Shown: in pieces, positions 16,200 to 22,379 of the stretch
Numbering within the stretch: position 1 is the first letter of the stretch
Layout of the letters: every line of letters begins with the position of its first letter
Assembly: GCA_046052065.1 (NCBI GenBank)
Contig: JBJOND010000039.1
Span: forward strand, 1 to 22,379
From: CAINEC01 sp046052065
GTDB taxonomy: Bacteria; Bacteroidota; Bacteroidia; AKYH767-A; OLB10
DNA length: 22,379 bases
Direction: 5' to 3'
Made by a program: the position numbers and the translations under genes
Notes under the pieces: model-generated
The model's database searches: none
Seen by the model: the letters and a program-made list of their open reading frames with translations, nothing else
What the model was told of the DNA's origin: nothing

Positions 16200-16907
16200 T
16201 TACAAACCTTGCGCGAGCGCATTAAAAACTGCACAAGCATATACTCCAGCCGTTTCTGTCCTCAAACGCGACTCCCCTAATGAAACAGGAAAATAATTAT
16301 TACCAATTGCTAATTGAATTTCATGTTCTGAAAAATCTCCCTCAGGACCAATTAACAACAATGCATCTCTTTTGTTTGCAATTGACTTTCCGAAATCATT
16401 TTTATCTGACGACTCACAATGAGCAATAAATCTATTTTCGGTTTCTATTGATTTGATAAAATCTTCGAATTTAACAAGCGGGTTTAATTTCGGAAATAAA
16501 AAATGATGCGATTGTTTGGCTGCAGAGACAATCACTTTATTCAATCGTTCTGGCTTTATTTCTTTTCTTTCAGAATAACGACAAAGCAACGGAGTAATTT
16601 CTGCAATTCCCATTTCTGTTGCCTTTTCTAAAAACCATTCAAAGCGATCAATATTTTTTGTTGGCGCAATTGCAATATGCAAATTGTTAGTTTCGGACAG
16701 TTGAGAAACTTCTTCGGTTAATCTCACCAACGATTTTTTAGAATCTACATTAATTAATTCACCTTTGAATAAATGTCCGAGGCCATCTGTTAAATGTATA
16801 ATTTCTCCATTACGCATACGCAAAACCTGAGCTGCATGATAGGACTCTTCCTGAGAAAGAATCACGTCAGCATTCAAGATTAAGTTTTCACAAAAGAATA
16901 ATTGCAT
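16200..16907 (-). CDS. rsmE: 16S rRNA (uracil1498-N3)-methyltransferase RsmE
   Basis: RsmE methylates N3 of U1498 in 16S rRNA on the 30S subunit. The 235-residue length fits the family. A PUA-like N-terminal domain (~1-70; FFCENLI, HAAQVLRMRNGE) is followed by a SPOUT domain. It has FEWFLEKATEMGIAEITPL at ~89-107, AAKQSHHF at 129-136, LLIGPEGDFSEHE at 184-196 and the knot motif LGESRLRTETAG at 210-221. The start codon lies only 7 nt beyond the terminator that follows pckA, and no TAnnTTTG box is seen in between, so its transcription source is unclear. It heads a run of five minus-strand genes with gaps of 3 to 52 nt. Confidence 0.96.
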   Translation of the reverse strand: MQLFFCENLILNADVILSQEESYHAAQVLRMRNGEIIHLTDGLGHLFKGELINVDSKKSLVRLTEEVSQLSETNNLHIAIAPTKNIDRFEWFLEKATEMGIAEITPLLCRYSERKEIKPERLNKVIVSAAKQSHHFLFPKLNPLVKFEDFIKSIETENRFIAHCESSDKNDFGKSIANKRDALLLIGPEGDFSEHEIQLAIGNNYFPVSLGESRLRTETAGVYACAVFNALAQGL

Positions 16908-16914
16908 AGGAATG

Positions 16915-16943
16915 AAAAAGGGGCATTATTTCTAACGCCCCTT
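16915..16943 (-). terminator. Terminator after pckA, abutting rsmE
   Basis: Read on the minus strand, AAGGGGCGTTA and TAATGCCCCTT form an 11-bp stem (one G-U pair) around a GAAA tetraloop, followed by a T-tract (complement of the A-run 16915-16919). It lies 18 nt after the pckA stop. The T-tract ends 7 nt before the rsmE start codon. Confidence 0.88.
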
Positions 16944-16961
16944 CTGATTTTTATATTTTAA

Positions 16962-18578
16962 TTATGCTACTACTGCGGCAGCAGGAGCGGCTGCAAGAAT
17001 TTCAGGACTTGCACCATCTGCATACTGAGCAAAGTTCTTAACGAATTTGTTTGCTAATTCATTTGCTGTATGATCGAAGGCTGCTTTATCGGCCCAAGTT
17101 AATCGAGGATTTAAAATCTCAGTTGGTACTCCTGTACATGATTTAGGAACACGTAAACGGAAGATTGGAAGCTCTTCGAATTCTACATTATCAAATTCGC
17201 CATTTAAAGCTGCTGTAATCATTGCACGCGTATAACTCAACTTCATACGAGAACCAACACCATAAGAACCACCTGACCATCCTGTGTTGACTAACCACAC
17301 TTTAATTTCAGGATTATCATTTAATTTCTTACCTAATAATTCAGCATATTTAGCAGGATGTAAAGGAAGGAATGCTTTTCCAAAGCAAGCAGAGAACGTT
17401 GTTGTAGGCTCTGTAATCCCCATTTCAGTTCCAGCTACTTTAGCAGTATAACCAGAGATAAAATGATACATTGCTTGCCCGTTATCTAAACGACTGATTG
17501 GAGGTAATACTCCGAACGCATCGCAAGTTAAGAAGAAAATATTTTTTGGCTTCTTAGCAACTGAAGGCTCAACAGCATTATCAATATGGTTGATAGGATA
17601 AGCAACACGTGTATTTTCTGTTTTAGAAATATTATCGTAGTCAACTGTACTTGTTCCTTCGTAGCATTCGATATTTTCTAATAAAGCGCCAAATTTAATT
17701 GCATTGAAAATTTGTGGTTCTTTTTCAGCTGATAAGTTGACACATTTAGCATAACATCCGCCTTCAAAGTTAAATACTGAATCATCGCTCCATCCATGCT
17801 CATCATCACCAATTAATCCGCGGTTAGGGTCAGCACTTAATGTTGTTTTACCAGTACCTGATAATCCGAAGAATAAAGCTGTATCACCATCTTTTCCGAT
17901 GTTAGCAGAACAATGCATACTTAACACACCTTTGTGTTGTGGCAATACATAATTCAAAACAGTAAAGATTCCTTTTTTAATTTCACCTGTATAACCAGTT
18001 CCACCAATTAAAATCATCTTCTTAGTAAAATTGATGATAGCGAAGTTATGCTGACGAGTTCCGTCAATAGCAGGATCGGCATGAAAGCCAGGAGCATTTA
18101 CGATAGTCCACTCTGGATCAAACGTCATTAATTCATCGTGCGTAGGACGTAGAAATAAATTATTAACGAAGATATTCTGCCATGGGTATTCAGTCACAAC
18201 GCGAACGTTCAAACGATAGCGAGGATCAGCACATGCATAGGCATCGCGAACATAAACTTCACGATTTGTTAAATAAGCCTGCATTCTTTGGAAAATATGC
18301 TCAAACTTAGCCGCATCAAATTTAAAATTGATATCACCCCACCAAACTGTATTTTCTGTCTCTGCATCTACCACACAAAATTTATCTTTGGGAGAACGAC
18401 CAGTAAACTCACCAGTATCGATTGCCAAAGCGCCAGTATCGGTTAAAGATCCCATGCCTAACATGATAGTCTCTTCTACCAGTTCAGCAGGCGTTAAATT
18501 CCAATGCGCCAAGGCTACATTTTTTAAACCTAAAGACTCTAATGAGGCATTTGGGTTTTTAGTTCCGTAATTGTTCAT
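16962..18578 (-). CDS. pckA: Phosphoenolpyruvate carboxykinase (ATP)
   Basis: PckA converts oxaloacetate and ATP to phosphoenolpyruvate, CO2 and ADP, the first committed step of gluconeogenesis, in the cytoplasm. With the ATG at 18576-18578 it has 538 residues, close to the 540 of E. coli; a TTG 24 nt earlier is unlikely. Visible motifs are the substrate-binding TGRSPKDKF (~59-67), the kinase-1a P-loop GLSGTGKTT (238-246), the metal-binding GDDEHGW (257-263) and YTAKVAGTEMG. The active-site residues appear intact. The tail ends in an Ala/Val-rich run (AAAPAAAVVA). A promoter-like pair lies upstream and a strong terminator follows, so it is likely transcribed alone. In gut and soil Bacteroidota the enzyme may run in either direction. 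Confidence 0.97.
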   Translation of the reverse strand: MNNYGTKNPNASLESLGLKNVALAHWNLTPAELVEETIMLGMGSLTDTGALAIDTGEFTGRSPKDKFCVVDAETENTVWWGDINFKFDAAKFEHIFQRMQAYLTNREVYVRDAYACADPRYRLNVRVVTEYPWQNIFVNNLFLRPTHDELMTFDPEWTIVNAPGFHADPAIDGTRQHNFAIINFTKKMILIGGTGYTGEIKKGIFTVLNYVLPQHKGVLSMHCSANIGKDGDTALFFGLSGTGKTTLSADPNRGLIGDDEHGWSDDSVFNFEGGCYAKCVNLSAEKEPQIFNAIKFGALLENIECYEGTSTVDYDNISKTENTRVAYPINHIDNAVEPSVAKKPKNIFFLTCDAFGVLPPISRLDNGQAMYHFISGYTAKVAGTEMGITEPTTTFSACFGKAFLPLHPAKYAELLGKKLNDNPEIKVWLVNTGWSGGSYGVGSRMKLSYTRAMITAALNGEFDNVEFEELPIFRLRVPKSCTGVPTEILNPRLTWADKAAFDHTANELANKFVKNFAQYADGASPEILAAAPAAAVVA

Positions 18579-18599
18579 ATTGGTTTTTGAAAGTTTGTG

Positions 18600-18630
18600 C
18601 AAAGTAAGGGAAAAATCTTACTTGCGTCAA
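18600..18630 (-). promoter_or_regulatory. Candidate pckA promoter
   Basis: On the minus strand TTG (18628-18630) and TTACTTTG (18600-18607) are separated by 20 nt, the spacing expected between Bacteroidota -33 and -7 elements. The -7 half is one base short of a perfect TAnnTTTG. The predicted transcript start is about 17 nt before the ATG at 18578. Confidence 0.4.
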
Positions 18631-18650
18631 TGAAATTTCTTCAATTTTCT

Positions 18651-19073
18651 TTATTTAAATCGGCTAGGCTTATTCTCTTCAATTTGAATAAGTTGGTTGC
18701 CCTCGAATAGCTTTTTAAGGCCTTTTACAAAGTCAGTTTGCTCATTCAAGTTCAGCTCATTAAGCGAAAATTCGCAATCATATTCACCTTCACGGCCCCA
18801 AGCCAAGGTTCCGTATTTAACCAATTTGCCTGATTTTTCTTTAAACGAATTGATATACCCATCCAACATAGTCTTGCCTTTTTCGTCAATTCCAGCACCT
18901 ATACTGGCAAAAGTTACCACTAATCGTATGTTCTTTTCTGTTGAAGTTGGACTCATTTCTTTTTGCTCTGCTTGTTTTGAATCCTCTACTTCATTGATGG
19001 TGGATGAACTCGCTTTTTTTGATGAATGACAGGCAATCGTAAAAAACGCTGCGGCAATTAGTAGTATTCTCAT
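18651..19073 (-). CDS. Small putative lipoprotein, unknown function
   Basis: A 140-residue protein. The N-terminus MRILLIAAAFFTIAC with Cys15 is a probable lipoprotein signal peptide, although TIAC is a loose lipobox. A low-complexity Ser/Lys/Glu-rich linker (~16-48) leads to a compact domain (~49-140) with VTFASIGAGID, the motif WGREGEYDCEFSLNEL and a C-terminal EENKPSR. This resembles small hypothetical proteins with a WGREGE.D signature that I recall from Bacteroidota, but I know no function. The ATG overlaps the stop of the DUF423 gene by 4 nt (ATGA), so the pair is probably coupled. It ends 72 nt before the pckA ATG, in the pckA promoter region; no clear terminator is seen. Confidence 0.8.
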   Translation of the reverse strand: MRILLIAAAFFTIACHSSKKASSSTINEVEDSKQAEQKEMSPTSTEKNIRLVVTFASIGAGIDEKGKTMLDGYINSFKEKSGKLVKYGTLAWGREGEYDCEFSLNELNLNEQTDFVKGLKKLFEGNQLIQIEENKPSRFK

Positions 19074-19471
19074 TTCAATTTAGTTGTTTTAGTAGCTTGT
19101 AAAAATACAAGAATCCAAGCAGAAATCATTAACACTCCACCAATTGGTGTAATTGGACCCAAGAAAGAAACGCTTAAACCAGTGAGCGATTGTGTTGCAA
19201 GTAAATAAATACTTCCACTAAAAAACACAACTCCAAGAATAAAGAAGTTTAATATTCGTCGGATGCTTTTCTCTGATATCAGCCGATCATTTAGGGCAAG
19301 AATCAATATCACAACAGCATGTATCAGCTGATAACGAACTGCTGTTTCCCAGGATGTTAATGATTTGGGCAATAATAACTTTTCAAGCGTATGCGCCCCC
19401 AATGCACCGAAGCTAACTGCAATGGCTGCTAATACAGCTGCCCATTTGATGTAATAATTCTGTTTTTCCAT
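19070..19471 (-). CDS. DUF423 family inner membrane protein (YgdD-like)
   Basis: A 133-residue integral membrane protein with four predicted helices (~10-29, 46-60, 74-92, 105-125). It carries DUF423 marks: FGALGAHTLE at 21-30, a VRYQLIHA segment at 45-52 and GPITPIGG at 105-112. E. coli YgdD is the named relative; the function of the family is unknown. It starts 10 nt after a hairpin terminator that follows the DUF4476 gene, with no visible promoter in between, and overlaps the downstream lipoprotein gene by 4 nt. Confidence 0.93.
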   Translation of the reverse strand: MEKQNYYIKWAAVLAAIAVSFGALGAHTLEKLLLPKSLTSWETAVRYQLIHAVVILILALNDRLISEKSIRRILNFFILGVVFFSGSIYLLATQSLTGLSVSFLGPITPIGGVLMISAWILVFLQATKTTKLK

Positions 19472-19476
19472 GTTTA

Positions 19477-19502
19477 TAAAAAAGGCCTCTTTTGGAGGCC
19501 TT
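19477..19502 (-). terminator. Terminator after the DUF4476 gene, abutting the DUF423 gene
   Basis: On the minus strand AAGGCCTC (19502-19495) pairs with GAGGCCTT (19489-19482) around a 5-nt loop and is followed by a T-tract (complement of the A-run around 19478-19483). It begins 4 nt after the DUF4476 stop and ends close to the DUF423 start codon at 19471. Confidence 0.85.
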
Positions 19503-19506
19503 AATC

Positions 19507-20511
19507 TTATCTTCTTGACTCGATATATTCGTTTAACTCTTCGATTGATGATTCAAAGGTAAACACATCATTCACTTTAAAGTAATTACCAATATCGTAT
19601 GTGCGCGTATAGCAATTTTTGGCCATTTCCAATCTATTTGCTTCGAAAGTAAAACAACCTAATAAATCTTTTACCTGATTGGTTAACAAACACTGAGATG
19701 AAACTACCTGCTTTGCAATTGTAAGTTTTGTATCCTCAAATGTTTTCGAATTTACTGTTCTTTTTAGGTCTGAAAAATCATTCGGCGACATAGGAACAGG
19801 ACATCCAATTGGACCATTGTAACCTGGCAAATAAGCAACTGGAGCAGGAGCCGGACTATGCGGATGATTATGACCAGCATGCGAATCAATATTACCACCA
19901 GAAGAATGTGTAGTGGTAGTAGTTGTTGTAGTTGTTGTAGAATGAACAGAAGATGTGTTGTTCATGTCTAAATCAGCTGCAGAAACATTCATATTGATTC
20001 CTCCTCCCATTCCATCGACATTAATCCCCAAGCTAATATTTACATTATCAGGATTAGAAGTGCCATTTGTGGTAGTTGTAGTTGTTTGCTGATGCGTAAC
20101 AGTTGTATTTGCATTTGAAGCTGCAGGATTTGCATTGTAAACAACAACGGTTTGAGATGCAGGCGCAGTTGGAGCTTGGTCTAAAGGAACATTACTCATA
20201 AATCGTGTAACGTATTCGCCTTTATTATTCTTCTTAATGCAATAAGTTGTTTCTTCCCCTAATGCTAAGTTGATATTAAAATTCTTTTCACCAAGCATAT
20301 TATCAACAAATCGAATTTTCAACTTGTAATACTCTGCATTTAGTCCTGAAATTTTAACATTCGTCTCAGGTTTAGAATTTTGCTGAATTCCGTTTAAAAT
20401 CGCAGTAAATTGCTCACCATTTTCAGTAAACAAAATCAAATTAGCTGTTTGTGCATTCGCTATCAAACCGAATGTTAAAACAATAGCTAAGGATAGAATT
20501 TTCTTAATCAT
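19507..20511 (-). CDS. Exported DUF4476 protein with Thr-run and His-rich linkers
   Basis: A 334-residue exported protein. The start is the ATG at 20509-20511, which opens the signal peptide MIKKILSLAIVLTFGLIANA; a GTG 33 nt earlier runs into a promoter-like box. An N-terminal beta-rich domain lies at ~22-105 (LILFTENGEQFTAILNG). A disordered middle follows with a 6-Thr run (143-148), a Gly/Met/Asn-rich stretch (VNISLGINVDGMGGGINMN), a 10-Thr run (192-201) and a His cluster SHAGHNHPHSP (~210-220). The C-terminal DUF4476 domain (~242-332) carries PMSPNDFSDLKRTV, SSQCLLTNQVKDLL and three or more Cys. DUF4476 occurs widely in Bacteroidota without known function. Thr-rich linkers are often O-glycosylated in this phylum, which is a possibility here. 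The terminator follows 4 nt after the stop. Confidence 0.88.
   Translation of the reverse strand: MIKKILSLAIVLTFGLIANAQTANLILFTENGEQFTAILNGIQQNSKPETNVKISGLNAEYYKLKIRFVDNMLGEKNFNINLALGEETTYCIKKNNKGEYVTRFMSNVPLDQAPTAPASQTVVVYNANPAASNANTTVTHQQTTTTTTNGTSNPDNVNISLGINVDGMGGGINMNVSAADLDMNNTSSVHSTTTTTTTTTTHSSGGNIDSHAGHNHPHSPAPAPVAYLPGYNGPIGCPVPMSPNDFSDLKRTVNSKTFEDTKLTIAKQVVSSQCLLTNQVKDLLGCFTFEANRLEMAKNCYTRTYDIGNYFKVNDVFTFESSIEELNEYIESRR
19909..19938 (-). repeat. Trinucleotide tract encoding ten consecutive threonines
   Basis: Ten ACN codons in a row (mostly ACA and ACT, one ACC) encode the Thr run at residues 192-201 of the DUF4476 protein. A second six-codon tract of the same type lies at 20068-20085. 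Codons are mixed, so this is an imperfect ACW microsatellite; slippage could change linker length in frame. Confidence 0.8.
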
Positions 20512-20532
20512 ATTCGTATTTTTTTGAGTGAA

Positions 20533-20540
20533 CAAATTTA
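20533..20540 (-). promoter_or_regulatory. Candidate -7 box of the DUF4476 gene
   Basis: The minus strand reads TAAATTTG, an exact TAnnTTTG match, 21 nt before the ATG at 20511. No clear TTG is seen at the -33 position. Confidence 0.35.
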
Positions 20541-20567
20541 TCACTTTCTAACTAATCTTCATAATAA

Positions 20568-20595
20568 TTGAGTTTCATTATAATTTCTAAATTCG
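20568..20595 (+). promoter_or_regulatory. Weak candidate promoter of the saccharopine dehydrogenase gene
   Basis: TTG (20568-20570) and TAAATTCG (20588-20595, one mismatch to TAnnTTTG) are 17 nt apart, at the short end of the expected spacing. The predicted start would be about 12 nt before the ATG at 20612. The divergent DUF4476 gene has its own box in the same 100-nt gap. Confidence 0.25.
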
Positions 20596-20611
20596 CATCA
20601 GTATTAAATGT

Positions 20612-21943
20612 ATGAAAACGATTCTTTTACTTGGGGCTGGAAAATCATCCGGAACACTCATCCAATATTTGTTAAATAACTCAATATCTGATGATTTTAT
20701 TTTAAAAGTTGGCGATTTATCATTTTCGGCTGCGCAGTCTAAAGTAAACAACCACCCTAATGCTATTGCGTTCGAGTTTTCAATCGATAATATTGAACAG
20801 CGCGAGTCAGAGATTCAAAATGCAGACTTAGTAATTTCTTTACTTCCTCCTGCTCTACATATTTTGGCGGCCCGCGATTGTGTTCGTTTTAAAAAGAATT
20901 TAGTTACTGCGAGCTATGTATCAGATGAAATTAATAGTTTACACAAAGATGCCGTTGCTGCAGATATTTTGTTATTGAATGAATGTGGTTTAGATCCAGG
21001 CATCGACCATATGTCTGCAATGGAAATTATTCATCGAATTCAAAATTTAGGTGGAGAAATAACTTCTTTTAAATCATATACGGGTGGATTAGTAGCACCA
21101 GAATCGAATGATAATCCATGGGGATATAAATTCACTTGGAATCCACGAAATGTTATTGTTGCAGGGCAAGGAACTGCCAAGTACATTTCCAATGGAGAAT
21201 ACAAATACATTCCTTATCAACGCTTGTTTTCTGAAATCGAAAAAGTAGTTGTTGATGGACAGGGTGAATTTGACGGATATGCCAACCGTGATTCGTTGAG
21301 CTACCGAAAGCAATATGGGTTAGATACTATTCCAACTTTATTGAGAGGAACACTTCGCTATAAAAATTATTGTACTGCCTGGCAGGTATTCGTTACGTTA
21401 GGACTTACTGACGATTCATATAAAATAGAAAACTGTGAGAATTTAACTTTTGCTCAAATTGTTGAATCGTTATTACCTTCTTCGGCAAAAGGGAATACGG
21501 TTGCAGAAAAAGTTGCAGACTTATGTGAACTAGATCTCAATGGAGAAATCATGAAAATGATTTCCTACACAGGTGTTTTTGAAAACAACAAAACGAATTT
21601 AAACAATGTAAGTCCTGCGCAAGTTTTGCAACATTTGTTAGAGCAAAAATGGGTGCTTAAGGAAGGCGACAAAGACATGATTGTGATGCAGCATATTTTC
21701 GAATATCAACTTAGCGGAGTAACAAAACATTTAACCTCATCACTGGTAGTTAAAGGTGACGATACAACGAACACAGCAATGGCAAAAACTGTTGGATTAC
21801 CATTAGCAATTGCTGCGCGACATATTTTGAAAGGTGATATAAAATTAAAGGGAGTTCAAATTCCAGTGATAGAAGAATTATACCAGCCAATCCTAAAAGA
21901 ATTATCCGACCTAGGAATTCAATTTACAGAATCAGAAAGCTAA
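20612..21943 (+). CDS. Saccharopine dehydrogenase family protein
   Basis: A 443-residue NAD(P)-dependent oxidoreductase. The N-terminal Rossmann fold opens with ILLLGAGKSSG (4-14), followed by ISLLPPALH (~75-83). The saccharopine dehydrogenase C-terminal domain carries LNECGLDPGIDHMSAMEI (122-139), SYTGGLVAPE and YKFTWNPRNV. These match the glutamate-forming saccharopine dehydrogenase/reductase group (yeast Lys9-type), so the likely reaction is saccharopine plus NAD+ to glutamate and aminoadipate semialdehyde in lysine catabolism. No lysine-ketoglutarate reductase partner is in the window, so the pathway is inferred from the family. The stop codon overlaps the convergent methyltransferase gene by 12 nt, tail to tail. 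Confidence 0.9.
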   Translation: MKTILLLGAGKSSGTLIQYLLNNSISDDFILKVGDLSFSAAQSKVNNHPNAIAFEFSIDNIEQRESEIQNADLVISLLPPALHILAARDCVRFKKNLVTASYVSDEINSLHKDAVAADILLLNECGLDPGIDHMSAMEIIHRIQNLGGEITSFKSYTGGLVAPESNDNPWGYKFTWNPRNVIVAGQGTAKYISNGEYKYIPYQRLFSEIEKVVVDGQGEFDGYANRDSLSYRKQYGLDTIPTLLRGTLRYKNYCTAWQVFVTLGLTDDSYKIENCENLTFAQIVESLLPSSAKGNTVAEKVADLCELDLNGEIMKMISYTGVFENNKTNLNNVSPAQVLQHLLEQKWVLKEGDKDMIVMQHIFEYQLSGVTKHLTSSLVVKGDDTTNTAMAKTVGLPLAIAARHILKGDIKLKGVQIPVIEELYQPILKELSDLGIQFTESES

Positions 21944-22379
21944 ATAAAAATCTTTTGTCAGATTGATATACTCCTGCGTATATACGCGACCGTTATCATC
22001 CGATTGAATGACTAATTCATCAAGAATTAATTTAACTTCATTGGATGTATTTACAAATTCCAGAAGAACCCTTTTAGCTTCCTTTGTATTCTTTGTTTTT
22101 ACTAAAGTTAATCGAGAAAGTGCAAGTTCATATTGATTTGCAATTGCTATAATTCTCTCTTGCTGATCAGCAGGAAGAATGAGAGAAAGCCTTCCATCCT
22201 CTTTCAACAATCTTTTTACTGCGGTAATTAAATCTTCATAGGACAATAACATATCTGCAGAGCGGGCAATATCACGCGATAAATTATCCGAAGAATAATA
22301 TCCAGAAAAATAGGGCGGATTAGACACTATCAAATCAAATAATTGCTCCGAATGAAAATCTTGAATTTTCGAAAGAACA
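21932..22379 (-). CDS. tRNA1(Val) adenine37-N6 methyltransferase-like protein, partial (N-terminus beyond right edge)
   Basis: The reading frame is open from the TGA at 21932-21934 to the right edge, giving 148 visible codons; the ATG and the SAM-binding motif I lie outside. The first visible residues read ..LSKIQDFHSEQLFDLIVSNPPYF, with the catalytic NPPY of N6-adenine methyltransferases followed by the SGYYSSD...R..AR segment and the LLKEDGRLSLILPADQ motif typical of TrmN6 (YfiC), which modifies A37 of tRNA1(Val). The C-terminal KDFYLAF resembles the family end. A nearby TTG at 22331-22333 is not a start, since the conserved sequence continues upstream of it. The gene overlaps the saccharopine dehydrogenase gene by 12 nt in convergent orientation. 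Confidence 0.88.
   Translation of the reverse strand, partial: VLSKIQDFHSEQLFDLIVSNPPYFSGYYSSDNLSRDIARSADMLLSYEDLITAVKRLLKEDGRLSLILPADQQERIIAIANQYELALSRLTLVKTKNTKEAKRVLLEFVNTSNEVKLILDELVIQSDDNGRVYTQEYINLTKDFYLAF

Noticed and set aside
18579..18602. Upstream TTG start for pckA
   Set aside because: It adds eight residues not expected in the family and runs into the promoter-like region; ATG 18578 gives the usual length.
19906..19945. Possible short tandem repeat array or CRISPR-like repeat
   Set aside because: It is an in-frame run of threonine codons within a gene, without spacers.
1..22379. Mobile element, prophage, defence system or RNA gene
   Set aside because: No transposase, integrase, inverted-repeat ends, phage genes, nuclease/toxin pairs, or tRNA/rRNA sequence was recognised on either strand; gaps between genes are all under about 210 nt.

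Overview
The window looks like ordinary chromosome from a member of the Bacteroidota. The DNA is AT-rich, and three secreted proteins end in a T9SS type A sorting domain (a YPNP segment near the start of an ~80-residue C-terminal module). Other clade markers are a TonB-dependent receptor with an N-terminal carboxypeptidase-regulatory-like domain, a Reg_prop/Y_Y_Y sensor kinase, DUF4159 and DUF4476 proteins, and several upstream boxes matching the Bacteroidota -7 consensus TAnnTTTG. I cannot place it below phylum with confidence; a Flavobacteriales-like or Chitinophagales-like organism would fit. No RNA genes, insertion sequences, CRISPR arrays, prophage or clear signs of recent transfer were seen.

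Layout, left to right. (1) 1-3924, minus strand: a very large sensor histidine kinase followed 9 nt later by a response regulator with a PAS domain that runs off the left edge. (2) 4125-7124, plus strand: two tandem, closely related genes for Sec-exported, T9SS-sorted Ig-like surface proteins, each with its own promoter-like box and terminator. (3) 7185-9634, minus strand: lpxK (lipid A 4'-kinase) overlapping by 4 nt a secreted choice-of-anchor B/LVIVD-type protein. (4) 9701-11613, plus strand: NIF3-family protein and a coiled-coil/zinc-ribbon protein, 2 nt apart, closed by a strong terminator. (5) 16907-11667, minus strand: a compact run of rsmE, a DUF4159 protein, a small His/Cys-rich membrane protein, a TonB-dependent receptor and a THUMP-domain rRNA methyltransferase. 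(6) 18578-16962, minus strand: pckA, apparently its own transcription unit. (7) 20511-18651, minus strand: a DUF4476 protein with Thr/His-rich linkers, a DUF423 membrane protein and a small lipoprotein. (8) 20612-21943, plus strand: a saccharopine dehydrogenase-family gene, meeting tail-to-tail (12 nt overlap) a partial trmN6-like tRNA methyltransferase that leaves the right edge.

How the genes may work together: the sensor kinase and response regulator are a likely phosphorelay and lie divergent to the twin surface proteins, which are candidate but unproven targets. The His-rich protein and the TonB receptor look like a small metal-handling module set between two rRNA methyltransferase genes. 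NIF3 and the zinc-ribbon protein form a common conserved pair. The rest are housekeeping genes (lipid A, gluconeogenesis, lysine catabolism, RNA modification).

I found no convincing new multi-gene system. The items most worth a second look are the His/Cys-rich protein/TonB receptor pair, the twin T9SS proteins with heavily diverged codons but conserved protein, the HisKA_2-type propeller kinase, and two terminators placed only about 7-10 nt before the next start codon.
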